Below are positions 26,601 to 36,400 of a stretch of 64,000 bases of DNA, one piece after another. The notes under the pieces are model-generated. The model ran no database searches. It was not told where the DNA came from and saw only the letters and a list, made by a program, of their open reading frames with translations. The position numbers were made by a program, and so were the translations under genes. This DNA comes from Blastomussa wellsi (lineage: Eukaryota > Cnidaria > Anthozoa > Scleractinia > Plerogyridae). Each line of letters starts with the position of its first letter. Position 1 is the first letter of the stretch. The DNA is taken from NCBI GenBank assembly GCA_947652115.1, contig OX393564.1:24260855-24324854 (forward strand). The letters run 5' to 3'.

Positions 26601-28680
26601 TGTAGACAGAAAAAATTTCATCACCGTTTTCAAATTTGTCCAGCTTAGCGTGGACGTAACCTTAGAATTCATTCACGCTCATCACTTGCCGAATAGCTGG
26701 AGAAATTTAAAAAGGCAGCAAATTCTTCATTCGGCTCCGAATGACACACACAGCCTTGTGGCTTGGTTTCCTTGGGTGGTCAATCGTCCGCCCTCCCCCC
26801 CCCCCCCCCCCCCCGCTCTCTTCCATAGCATTTTTGTCAGGTTTTCCGAACAATTGGCTGGTAGCAAATTGTACTCCTAGTTAGAGAGATGCCCCGTAAT
26901 TTCAGGACTCTAGAAGTGCCGACTTAAGGTTAAGGGTTGCTTGCGAATGTTAAGAACAAAATACTTTTTCTTGTTTGAACACTTGTTACTATTTCCATCA
27001 TTGTTTCCATGTGTTGCTTTTGTCTCTCTGGCAGACGGATGGTCACAATATTTTAACCACTCTTTCCGCAAAGCAGTACAAGCATGTACTAGAACTTATG
27101 GAAGACGCCATCTTAGCGACAGATTTGATGCTGTTCTTCGACAACAGAGCTAAGCTCGAAGAGATAATCAAAAACAATAAATTTAGTTGGAATACACCAG
27201 ATCACAGGTACTGCTGTTATATGAAGCTTTTACTCTCCTGTAGAGATTTTCAAGATTTTTTTAAAGAGCTCTGTCGCAGATGAAAGTTTAACCTAACTTT
27301 TTCAAGTTTGAAACTCCGAGTCTAATTATCTCATTCCCAGACCGACAACTGAGTACGCAAACAGTAGCCTGTACTACAAGAGATCTGTTCTGTGGAACAA
27401 GATATCCTCGGAGATAAGACAACAGCCCAACTTGAACAGTTTTAAAACCGCCTGAAATGGGAAATTTAGTATGACAAGTATTTTATTATCTTAGTTTGCT
27501 ATACACATCAACTTGACGCTTTCTTTGTAGGCGCGCGCGCATTCGATTCTGTAATTTCGTTGTAATTTTTAACTTAAATTTGTATCGTTTTACTTTGTAA
27601 CGTAATGCAACGATTGCTTGCTTTGTAATTCTCGCGCTATATAATCTAGCTCATACTTTGATAACCGTCACACTGACAAAGACGGATGTACCCGGAGGCC
27701 GTCGAAACAAATTAGTAATAATTAATTTTATTTTAGTATAATTCGTAATAATCACGATTCTTAGCGGAAGACCATATTTTCAAACTTTTCTTGAATAAAT
27801 AAAGCTACTACTACTAATAATAACAATTCTTCTCAATCTTCCTCATTCAAAGCCATTCTTGTTCCTTCTCAGTTTATTCGTTATCTCTTTGCCGTTTTTC
27901 TTCCTTGGTAAACAATTATTTCAAGGTTTACTTTGATTTGAAGAAAATTTTAGACATAAGGTAGCCAAAGGGGACTTCATTCACGACTAAACTTCTTTTT
28001 AAAAAGTATGCTCAGTCTCAGATATCTTCCTTTTTACTCTTCACGACAAACAATTAAAAAAGAACGAAAAAAAGTTCACAAATCTAACCAGTGATAAGAA
28101 CTTATGGGTTCAATTTTCAAACTATTCTAACTAGTTGCTCTTTTTTCTGACAATCCTTCAGCCTCGGGCATTATCCTCCAACGTGACAAGCGGCCATATT
28201 AGATTGCTGAAACATTTGCATAAAAATACAGTTCAATAGGCCAGTTCCGAGTTCCCTTAAGCCTCTATTTCAAAGCGAGTCTAAGTGCGAAAGTTTTGTG
28301 ATTGTAATTAGTTTTGCTTTCCATATGAATGAAAACTCATTTTCAAAGACTTTGCACTTAGACTCGCCTTGAAATGGCCTGTTCTCGGAGGATTGGTTTG
28401 GGACACCCAACATGACCGCCATTTCTTTGCTTTGGGACACCAATATGGCCGCCGTCACGTCATATGAAAACGCTCTATATATATATATACCATTCGCCTG
28501 AAGGGTTCATTTACATTATTAAAAACTAGCTATGGTATATTGCATTTGCCGAGTTTTGATTGGTTGAGAGGCAATGGTATGTGAGCTCATAACCATTGAC
28601 CTACCAAAAAGGTTCGTGTACGCGTAAAAGAATGCATTTTTGCAATGTTTTACAATATATTTGGGGCGTTTTTAATAAAA

Positions 28681-28715
<35 letters not shown>

Positions 28716-30943
28716 GTTATAGCCAACTCGTCGCGTATCTACCATCTCATATCCAACGCGCGCTCGTGGAATAATTGTTAAGTATACCATGGCCTGCCCG
28801 TAGACCAATCAAAACTCAGGAATTATAATATACCCTGGCTAATTTTTTGTAAATCTGTATATACTCAACCTTGTTTGTAAGCTCGCATCGTTATAGTTAT
28901 TTCTCATGTTGTGCACACTGGTTACAAGTCATTTTATGTAGATCTATCTAACATGAAGTACCTTTCCAGGAAACTTGTGCGTCGCCTGCTAATGACCGCG
29001 TGTGACCTGTGCACTTCCGCCAAGCCGTGGACAATCCACATCAAATCGGTCAAGAAAGTGTTTGAAGAATTCTATCAGCAAGTATGTATCTTTGTATGCT
29101 ATACTCCCATGAGGTCCCAAAAGTAAATTAGCGCCCCGGGCGCTAAATCGAATCATCTCAGATAAATATACCGTTTTCTCACCCAATGAATCACCGTCCA
29201 GAATGCGTAGGGTTTATTGCGAATTGTAACATTTAAATCCAGTTTTGCAAACTTAAGGACTCCCGAGTGTATGATTGATGTCTATTTATAGAAATGGAAT
29301 TTTTTTGGCTTGTTAGTGTGTGATTTTCGTTTTGTTTTGTTATTATGCCTAACAGGGAGACGAGGAGAAGAAGATGGGTTTGACTCCATTGCCGATGATG
29401 GATCGAACGAGAACACACGAACTCCCTCAAAACCAGGTTCGTTTGTGAGTAAAGTAACTTTTAAGTCTGTTTTGACACTTGTCCAGCTAAAAGACGATTG
29501 CGAAAAGCCCATTTATGAAGTTGTTTAGCGTTAATTGATCGAAGGAAGAAAGATGAGAGAAGGGTAACATTGAATCATTGAAGGAATGGTGGGTGGGGGG
29601 GGGTCGTGGTAGAAAGTCGGAGCATTTCTTTGAAGACATAGTAGTGCCGAGCAACGGAGAGAATCGTGGCAGTCAACTCGAAAAATTATATTACTGTATG
29701 CACGCGTATTGCATGCGAAGAGACACGTATTTGTTCCCTGAAGTTTCTCGCTGCCGAGATATCGACCATGCACAATCTTTTGGTTTTTTGCGGTCAGACA
29801 CGTTGCATGAATAACGTAACAGAGACGCTTTTACTGGTTAGTTTCTCAGACAGAAGTCAACAACTATTGTGTTTTGTACAGAGGTAGACAAAGAACTTTT
29901 TCAACCTTTGTCATGCCCCTTAGCAACCATTCGTTTGCTACTGAACACATTCGGTTGCCCGGCACCGCTATGTCGCACTTTCAAGTCCTTTGACAAACCC
30001 GGTTTCTCCCCCACCCCTGTAAATTGCTTACATGTTTTTTTTCTTGTCAAGATATCCTTTCTCAAAGGAATTGTGAAACCCTGCTATGCAACGCTTATCA
30101 GTGTTCTTCCGACGTTGGAATCAACAATGCCATTAATTGAGTAAGTTAAAACATAACTATTTTACTGGGATTTTAGAGTAGCTGGTATAACTTAAGAAAC
30201 CTGGTTAGACGAGATAAAAATGGGATTCAGCCTTGAATAGTTTCTACACTATCAGCACTAATTGCACTGCACTCATACTCAACTTGTCTTGGACAAGTCC
30301 GTCCAAGAGGGAAAGATGCAGTGAGGTTATCCCTGATATAATATATAATAGAATATCCTATTATATAATTAGAATGTCCTCCGTTTTAAGAAGCTTGCTA
30401 CATTAAGCTTCTAAAACCACACGGTGCCGTCTTTGTTTTTATTCTCGACCTGCTATTCTAATCGTAATATCAGTTCCAGACACTCGGTCAGCTAGTACAT
30501 GCGGAGAAAACAAGCGCGGAAACGAGCGAAGGGGCAAAGGGCTTTTTCCTCCCACTGGATGAGAGCCTGGAACAGGCGATAGTATTCCAGAATGAAAATA
30601 GCTGCCCAACAATTACAACAAATGCTTAGGGCCTGATTACATGCCAAATTTCAGCCTGGGCTATCAGGGCTAAGATTCCATCCCAGTTAGAAGCGCTGAG
30701 ATATTACATTATCCTTATGCATAATACTAGAGGTTGGTCATAAACAAAATTTGTGACCTAAATTCAGGTTACCAACTCTTAGCTCTTCATTTCAATTCGT
30801 GTAATTGATGCTTTTGTTATTTTCTTGTGGCATATAGTTTGAATGTAACCTCATGGGAGCGTCGCATTCTCGCTGGCTCCACAACATCTCAAGTTCCTGA
30901 TGGTACTGACATGAGGGAATCCCTGTCATTTTTTGATTATTAA
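8662..30943 (+). CDS. pde10a: PDE10A-type cAMP/cGMP phosphodiesterase (tandem GAF, 26 exons)
   Basis: Hydrolyses cAMP and cGMP (established for PDE10A). Exons: 8662-8833, 10727-10879, 11048-11086 (or its copy 11188-11226), 11421-11449, 12110-12221, 12750-12799, 13794-13825, 14250-14349, 14437-14470, 15757-15816, 16684-16742, 18359-18417, 20096-20147, 21349-21491, 22052-22213, 22785-22840, 23014-23072, 23927-24066, 24696-24785, 25264-25414, 26133-26288, 27035-27207, 28970-29081, 29356-29436, 30052-30140, 30838-30943 (stop TAA). All join in phase to give 822 residues, or 835 with both exon copies. PDE10A-like marks: N-terminal [19 protein letters not shown] ~132-280 ([12 protein letters not shown]), GAF-B ~300-457 ([17 protein letters not shown]), catalytic domain ~490-805. 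Metal ligands are visible: YHNWGH (His557, His561), HDIDHR (His595, Asp596), TACDL (Asp706). The purine-clamp Gln is residue 758 in PQNQ, followed by ISF. The start codon is moderately certain; Met at 10,738 is an alternative. No C-terminal CaaX box is present, unlike PDE6. Confidence 0.93.
10991..11270 (+). repeat. Perfect 140-bp tandem duplication carrying a 39-nt pde10a exon
   Basis: 10,991-11,130 and 11,131-11,270 are identical at every base I compared. Each copy holds an acceptor, a 39-nt exon (11,048-11,086 and 11,188-11,226, encoding [12 protein letters not shown] after a split codon) and its donor. The exon is 13 codons long with phase 1 at both ends, so skipping one copy or including both keeps frame. 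The encoded segment links the N-terminal helix to GAF-A. Absence of divergence means a very recent event or an assembly artefact. Confidence 0.9.
11770..12075 (+). mobile_element. tRNA-derived SINE, longest copy of the family
   Basis: The head resembles a decayed tRNA with an A-box-like start ('gcggcctaatgatttagagt') and a B-box-like 'ggtcaattcc'. It is followed by 'cactgcattgtgttcttggg' and the body shared with 1,658-1,870, and in reverse with 19,600-19,745, 41,130-41,260 and 61,612-61,830. It lies in the pde10a intron before exon 12110-12221. Confidence 0.6.
12828..13021. repeat. Tetranucleotide-derived (TCCA/TCTG)n microsatellite
   Basis: Imperfect 4-8 bp units of the type 'tgtccatctgtccatttgtc' run for about 190 bp inside a pde10a intron. 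The absence of stops in several frames on both strands produces spurious open frames. Confidence 0.85.
13284..13447. mobile_element. Palindromic MITE, ~164 bp
   Basis: The left arm 'tatgttgtggtttaaattta' with the following 'ccctggttta' is mirrored at the right end ('tttaaaccagggataaattt', then 'aaaccacaacata'). The arms pair over about 50 bp with a short central loop, which is typical of a foldback or MITE element. It lies in a pde10a intron. Confidence 0.75.
16088..16534. mobile_element. Non-autonomous TIR element, ~447 bp
   Basis: The terminal arms 'agagacctttagattctgcg' and the reverse complement ending 'tctaaaggtctct' pair over about 43 bp, continuing through the 'acgaagacgactacgag' region. 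Further internal inverted segments are present ('gcgaaaacaagttatcaaaa'). The flanking 'tata' on both sides may be a target-site duplication. No transposase frame is present. Confidence 0.7.
17291..17642. mobile_element. MITE family A, copy 1
   Basis: Ends 'gggtacgtccacactaa' and 'ttagtatggacgcaacc' are imperfect inverted repeats. The interior repeats the motif 'ggataaatttgaaaacgc'. A second member is at 26,335-26,661. It lies in the pde10a intron between exons 16684-16742 and 18359-18417. Confidence 0.65.
18008..18215. mobile_element. Partial relative of the MITE at 28.5 kb
   Basis: Shares 'gagttttgattggtt', 'atggtatg' and 'ggacgctcatggaatcattg' with the element at 28,528-28,840, but is diverged and shorter. 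Intronic to pde10a. Confidence 0.5.
18655..19330. repeat. 76-bp minisatellite with inverted flanks (locus 1)
   Basis: Nearly eight units of about 76 bp run from about 18,703 to 19,299; each contains 'aacaatgcccctagccccta' and 'caactgctacactagag'. The array is bounded by the inverted pair 'gtagcagctctcgtaag' (18,656-18,672) and 'cttacgagagctgctgcc' (19,310-19,327). The same unit occurs in reverse complement at 34,340-35,370. Intronic to pde10a. Confidence 0.85.
19600..19745 (-). mobile_element. SINE copy in reverse orientation
   Basis: Contains reverse-complement matches to the 11.8-kb SINE: 'gagaggcaatatgaaagcaa', 'gcccaagaacacaacgcagc' and an antisense tRNA-like head. Intronic to pde10a. 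Confidence 0.55.
21892..22051 (+). mobile_element. tRNA-derived SINE ending at a pde10a splice acceptor
   Basis: 21,892-21,963 is a tRNA-like head of about 72 nt. Its acceptor arms GTTCTCG and CGGGGAC pair with wobbles, the D arm is GCTC...GAGC, the A box is TAGCTCAGTGGATAGAGC and the B box is GGTTCGATTCC. The anticodon and T arms contain mismatches, so I call a SINE head, not a working tRNA gene. The tail ends in a (TTTC)n pyrimidine run immediately before the AG of pde10a exon 22052-22213. Confidence 0.75.
23340..23432 (+). repeat. Possible LINE 3' end with ATTC repeats
   Basis: The stretch ends 'aataaagttcattcattcat', a polyadenylation-like signal followed by short tandem repeats, as in 3' ends of CR1/L2-type retrotransposons. 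It lies in a pde10a intron. The family assignment is tentative. Confidence 0.35.
26335..26661. mobile_element. MITE family A, copy 2
   Basis: Ends 'gggctacgtccgaaccc' and 'agcttagcgtggacgtaacc' match the element at 17,291-17,642 and are imperfect inverted repeats. The interior shares 'aataaatttgaaaacgcaac'. It lies in the pde10a intron after the HDIDHR exon. Confidence 0.65.
27341..27830 (+). mobile_element. 3' end of a CR1/L2-like non-LTR retrotransposon
   Basis: The frame near 27,360-27,455 reads [20 protein letters not shown] then PNLNSFKTA before a stop, resembling the C terminus of CR1/L2-type reverse-transcriptase proteins (the 'W..L...I....SLN.FK' pattern). An untranslated tail follows, ending with 'aataaataaagc' and TAA/CTA repeats near 27,795-27,830. 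It is a 5'-truncated relic in the pde10a intron before exon 28970-29081. Confidence 0.65.
28528..28840. mobile_element. MITE with internal palindrome
   Basis: Terminal arms 'agctatggtatatt' and 'aatataccctggct' are inverted, and 'gagttttgattgg' near one end is mirrored as 'ccaatcaaaactc' near the other. An internal near-palindrome spans about 28,683-28,780 ('ttggatatgagatggt' and 'accatctcatatccaa'). It sits less than 150 bp before pde10a exon 28970-29081. Confidence 0.65.
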
Positions 30944-31424
30944 AAATCTTCTATAAGTAAACCTATTTTAAATTAAATGAAACTCAATTTACAAAAAGAA
31001 ATAATATATTCCTATTGAGATTTCCAATTACGGTTTAACGTCCTTGCCTGCCGTGGGTAAATATCCATAGTTTAGAAACTTTTTGTGGACTTAACAGCTG
31101 GTAAAGTTTCCACGCTGTGAATGATTTATTTATTTTCTGCACTGTGTAAATAACCTATTTTAAGTACTATATTTGCAAATACCGATTTTTATTTTAGTAG
31201 TTTTTCTATTCATCATTTGCAATCAAGTTGATTTGGTGTGATTTAATTTTTTTGGTTTTGCCTTTAAATTATTGAAGATCATTGTCGCTATTTTTTTGCC
31301 AACTAAACTTAGTTTATAATACACTTGTGACGAGTGCACTTTTCTTACGCCGTTGAATATAATTAATATAAATATTCCCATCAACATCAACTTTACTTGT
31401 TCTCCTGAAGCAAGAATCGCTGAA

Positions 31425-31975
31425 AGTGACGGGTGGGGGTAGGGAGGGAAAATATATACTTATCAGTTGTCTGCAACTGAAAAGTGACGGGTGGGGGTAG
31501 GGAGGGGTAATATGTTCTTATCAGTTGTCTGTGACTGAAAAGAGACGGGTGGGGGGTAGGAAGGGGTAATATATACTTATCAGTTGTCTGCAACTGAAAA
31601 GTTACGGGTGGGGGGTAGGGAGGGGTAATATATACTTATCAGTTGTCTGCGACTGAAAAGAGACGCGTTGGGGGAGGGGAGGGAGGATTAATATATACTT
31701 ATCAGTTGTCTGCGACTGAAAAGAGACGCGTTGGGGGGGAGGGAGGGGTAATATATACTTATCAGTTGTCTGCGACTGAAAAGCGACGGGTGGGGGGTAG
31801 GGAGGGGTGATATATATATACTTATCAGTTGTCTGCGACTGAAAAGAGACGCGTTGGGGGGAGGGAGGGGTAATATATACTTATCAGTTGTCTGCGACTG
31901 AAAAGAGACGCGTTGGGAGGGAGGGAGGGGTAATATATACTTATCAGTTGTCTGCGACTGAAAAGAGACGCAACT
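31425..31975 (+). repeat. G-rich minisatellite with hairpin units, ~9 copies
   Basis: Units of about 61-64 bp each combine a G block ('gggtgggggtagggaggg' in the best copies), a 'taatatatacttat' segment and 'cagttgtctgcaactg', in which CAGTTG and CAACTG pair exactly. Most G blocks hold four runs of three or more G and satisfy the usual G-quadruplex pattern. The array starts about 480 bp after the pde10a stop. Confidence 0.85.
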
Positions 31976-32224
31976 GAATGTATTTAAAAAGAGAAGAACT
32001 TGACTGTGTAATATAATTTATGACTGAAGTCTTAATAATCGAGATAGTTTTTTTTATCGACCTATGTAAATAAACTGAGTTTGGGTTTATATGGAACAGA
32101 TTGAATAAAAAATCCTTTTAAGTTTCTTCTCAGTTTTGATGTTGCAGGTAGAAATATTTGACAACCCTGCGAAATCGCGCGGAATATCGCCTGCCGCGTT
32201 AGCTAAAATGATCTAATTTGGTTT

Positions 32225-32330
32225 TATCAACTGGGTTGATAATGTGAATTGGCCACCGTAAAGAGATTCAAGAGCTGACGTTTCGAGCGTTAGCCCTTCG
32301 TCGGAGCGAATCAGCGAATATCAGACGATA
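32225..32330 (-). mobile_element. Penelope-like element relic with hammerhead-like motif
   Basis: On the minus strand the stretch contains 'cgacgaagggctaacgctcg' followed by 'aaacgtcagc'. This is the layout CUGANGA, stem II, GAAAC, GUC of the minimal hammerhead ribozymes reported from Penelope-like retroelements. The first core block reads CCGACGA, so the conserved U is replaced by C and this copy is probably inactive. Family assignment is from memory of a common cnidarian repeat. Confidence 0.4.
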
Positions 32331-32531
32331 TTCTGCACAATTGAGCAGGGTAATTGCTTTATTTTTCAGCAAATTGTCAACGAAGGGCATTTTGCAGCCA
32401 GGAAAGCTGTCCTTTGCTGGGACAAGAGTTCGGCCTAATTATCGTAATTTACGTATATCGCAGGATATCTGCCATGAACAGGTGACAGATAGCATTGGCT
32501 TCGTGATCATACTTGGGCAACGTGGCAATAA

Positions 32532-32684
32532 ACCAATTCCGATATATTGAAATTCTAACATGGTGCCTAGGCTCCATAAAACAAAAGAAATTATTTATTA
32601 AACCCTAAGCCTCGATGCAAAATATTTTGTTTTATTCCCCCAAACCTCGGCGGCATGTTAGAATATCAATATATCGGAATTGGT
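32532..32684. mobile_element. MITE family B, copy 1
   Basis: Inverted ends 'accaattccgatatattga' and 'tcaatatatcggaattggt' enclose an interior with inverted 'ttttgttttattcccc' and 'ataaaacaaaag'. The flanking 'caat' on both sides could be part of a target duplication. Copy 2 is at 39,290-39,447. Confidence 0.75.
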
Positions 32685-33165
32685 CAATTATTGTTATATT
32701 TGTCATCTCCTAAGCTTGTCCTGGTCATAAAGAGAAGCAAGACGAGTCGTGCAAGCTGAACGGGAACGGCTGGGGTTGGGGCAAGGGTCATTGTTGATAT
32801 TGTTCTCTCAAAGGGTGTTCATGTGTGACCTTGCGAGAGCTGCAAAACGAACCACCCCAGACCGAACCAGTGTTCGTTCTAAGAACTTGAAGAGACATTT
32901 CAGGATACCATTTGATTTATTGGACGTGTTAAGAAAAGATGCATCATGATTAATAAGTGCTTTTACACAGACTTTAGTTAAAAACTTGATGATTATACTT
33001 GCGACTTTTAAGAAAAGTGCGCTGATAATTTGGTCTCCATGGTCTCCTAAGAAAAACAAAAAAGAACGAAATGGCAAGTTTTACATGAATGAAGTACCGA
33101 AAAAAGCGTTATAGAATCAATAGACGCTTTAAACAGTTAGGCGAAGATGAATACATAGAGGCAAG

Positions 33166-33196
<31 letters not shown>

Positions 33197-33428
33197 ATAG
33201 TTTACATGTGAGAATTTAAGTATTATATTTTACGCGGACCGTGTAGAAACGAATGAAATCACATTAGAAACTTGTTAAAGGCAATTTAAACACTTCCAGT
33301 AACAACCTACAGCAATGCAATACGATTTTGCCTCGCCATACATTATCCATAATTTTGATGCCATCAAAAATGGCAAAGGCTGACTAGGGCCGTTTAACCC
33401 GGCCGTACCTCCTACCGTCGTGGCTGTT

Positions 33429-36400
33429 TCAGGGTACTGTTGGTGCTTCAGTACTCGGTCCTTCAGTAGTCTCTTCTGGTGCTTCAGTACTTGGTGCCTC
33501 TGTGCTCGCTTCTGGTCCTTCAGTACTCGGTGCTTCGGTACTTGCTGCTGGTGCTTCAGTACTAGCTTCTGGTGCTTCAGTACTCGCTTCAGGTGCTTCC
33601 GTACTCGCTGTAGGTGCTTCGGTACTTGCTGCTGGTGCTTCAGTACTAGCTTCTGGTGCTTCAGTACTCGCTTCAGGTGCTTCCGTACTCGCTGTAGGTG
33701 CTTCGGTACTTGCTGCTGGTGCTTCAGTACTGGCTTCTGGTGCTTCAGTACTCGCTTCAGGTGCTTCCGTACTCGCTGTAGGTGCTTCGGTACTTGCTGC
33801 TGGTGCTTCAGTACTAGCTTCTGGTGCTTCAGTACTCGCTTCAGGTGCTTCAGTACTCGCTTCAGGTGCTTCCGTAGTTGCTTTAGGCGATCCAGTGGGC
33901 TTGGCTTCCAAACGTTTCTCGACAACAAGACCAATTGTTAAGGCTCCCCACAAGTTAGCTAGCACATTCGCGCCGATAACTTTGTAGGCCTCCTCTTCTT
34001 TGCCTTGCTTTATTAGTTCTGTAACGTGACCGATCACCGCTATGGGAATGATAATTAAAAAGCCCATCAGTTCATAGAAGCGAGTACCACGAATAGGTGG
34101 TGGGTGGGTGGGACAGTGAGAAACACTGCTTGTTAAGACTGATTTAATCCTGGGAGGGGAGTGGAAAGCAGTATTAGTAACGGCTTGTGTACCCAAAGAT
34201 TGATTTAACTTCACCTCGTGGTATTCCTGGGTTTTTTATATGGAGCGAGATATAAGATATTCAGTCTAGTGTTACTATATTGTTGAACCTTATGTCCAAA
34301 ACTAGGAAGTACTCAGAGGAAAAAGCCGCATGGAAAAGCCTCTCGTTAGAAAAAGCTCTCGTTAGCTTGTAATTCCACTGGTCCTCTTTTGTAACAGTTG
34401 CTATTGTTTTAGGGGCTAGTGGCATTGTTCCTGTTGTTTGTTCTATTGTTTTACTGGTCCTCTTGCTATTGTTTTGGGGCTAGGGGCATTGTTCCGGTTG
34501 TTTGTTCTATTATTGTACTGGTCCTCTAGTGTAGCAGTTGTTATTGTTTTGGGGGCTAGGGGCATTGTTCCTGTTGTTTGTTCTGTTGTTCTACTGGTCC
34601 TCTAATGTAGCAGTTGCTATTGTTTTGGGGCTAGGGGCATTGTTCCTGTTGTTTGTTCTGTTGTTCTACTGGTCCTCTAGTGTAGCAGTTGCTATTGTTT
34701 TGGGGCTAGGGGCATTGTTCCTGTTCTTTGTTCTGTTGTTCTACTGGCCCTCTAGTGTAGCAGTTGCTATTGTTTTGGGGACTAGGGGCATTGTTCCTGT
34801 TGTTTGTTCTGTTGTTCTACTGGCCCTCTAGTGTAGCAGTTGCTATTGTTTGGAAGGCTAGGGGTATTGTTCCTGTTGTTTGTTCTATTGTTCTACTGGT
34901 CCTTTAGTGTAGCAGTTGCTATTGTTTTGGGGCTAGAGGCATTGTTCCTGTTGTTTGTTCTGTTGTTCTACTTGCCCTCTAGTGTAGCAGTTGCTATTGT
35001 TTGGGAAGCTAGGGGCATTGTTCCTGTTGTTTGTTCTATTGTTCTACTGGTCCTTTAGTGTAGCAGTTGCTATTGTTTTGGGGCTAGGGGCATTGTTCCT
35101 GTTGTCTGTTCTGTTGTTCTACTGGTCCTCTAGTGTAGCAGTTGCTATTGTTTTGGGGCTAGGGGCATTATTCCTGTTGTTTGTTCTGTTGTTCTACTGG
35201 CCCTCTAGTGTAGCAGTTGCTATTGTTTTGGGGGCTAGGGGCATTGTTCCTGTTGTTTGTTCTATTGTTCTACTGGTCCTCTGGTGTAGCAGTTGCTATT
35301 GTTTTAGAGGCTTGGGGCATTGGCCCTGATGTTTTTCTCTATTCTACTGGTCCTCTAGTGTAGACCGTGGGGTATATTCCATATAAATGGAAATTAACGA
35401 GGGCTTAAACGACCTCCCCAATACCGGTGTGATGCTATACCAACTGAGCTATGAAGCCACTAATTTGTCAATTATGGTAAAACATGAATTCACGTCGACC
35501 TTGCTTCCAATGTGTGGCTTCACAGCCGAGTTGGTAGCGCATCGTACTGGTATCGCGAAAATCACGGGTTTGAATCCAGTTGAAGTCTTTATTTTGCACA
35601 AGATTTTTAAAAACGCTCAAGATAAAAAGTTTTTTAAAGCTACCCCACGGTTTGTGCCTTTTGAAAAAGAGCCTAAATTTTTCGAAATCGTCATTTGCAA
35701 TCCGTCTTAATCTTCTCCATCCTCAACCATCCTTGTTCCTTTTTGGTTTAGTATCACCTCTTTGTTGTTTTCTTCCTTTGTAAACTATTAGTTTTAGGTT
35801 TCCTACGTTTTAAGGGTAATTTGGTTCATTGCCAAAAGATAACTCAAAATATCGTCACGTAGCTTCTTTAACTCGATCATTTCGTGATTCAGAGTTCATG
35901 CTCTAGTGAATTTCTGTCTTACATTTAACATGTTTAACGACTACATACCGTGTTCCCATCCCTTGGCTCTTGCGTGCACATAGCCAAACTTTTTACCAAG
36001 GTCAATGCTCTGCAAAAATGGTAATTCAGTAGCTGATATTGCAGTTTTCTACCGGGTGGCACACAAATGAGAATGATCTAATGACGACGGATGAAAAACC
36101 GTCTTCTATTTCGTTATCAGTATGTATAGATTGAAATGAAAGAGACGTTCTTACCTCCATCACCAACTCCACGAGATACCTCATAAAGTTTACTGCAATA
36201 ATATTTAGATCCAAATTATTTTTGCGTAATAAAATTTTTGCATTTTATTCTGTTGTGGCTCACCTTCATAATGATGAACATTTGGTTATATATCACAGTA
36301 TAATTTAATGCGGCTTTCAAATGACAATTACGAGAGAAGATGGTCTTTCTCGATATCCCGCTTTCCTAAATGTTATTTTCAGCTCTGAAATCAGTTATTT

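Larger units (their letters stand above)
30944..33428. other. Convergent spacer between pde10a and the 498-residue gene
   Basis: No exon is supported here. Candidate pde10a polyadenylation signals are ATTAAA at 30,972, AATAAA at 32,069 and AATAAA at 32,104. The last two would put the G-rich minisatellite at 31.4-32.0 kb inside the 3' untranslated region. A minus-strand AATAAA at 32,916-32,921 could end the opposite gene about 510 bp after its stop. Confidence 0.4.

Noticed and set aside
31425..31975. CRISPR-like array (regular repeat with variable spacers)
   Set aside because: The whole unit is repeated with no unique spacers, and the DNA is clearly from an animal; it is a minisatellite.
33420..33987. 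Cys/Phe/Ser-rich and Ala/Ser/Val-rich plus-strand frames
   Set aside because: Antisense shadows of the TEAP-repeat last exon of the minus-strand gene; the sense frame has homology to the paralogue and correct splice phase.
34538..35329. Plus-strand frames of 72-112 codons reading hydrophobic [20 protein letters not shown] repeats, resembling a multi-pass membrane protein
   Set aside because: They are translations of the 75-76 bp minisatellite; frames break wherever a unit varies in length, and no splice or start context supports them.
35517..35587. tRNA gene on the plus strand
   Set aside because: Acceptor arms pair, but the anticodon arm cannot be folded convincingly and a similar degraded head lies inverted next to it, which fits a SINE.
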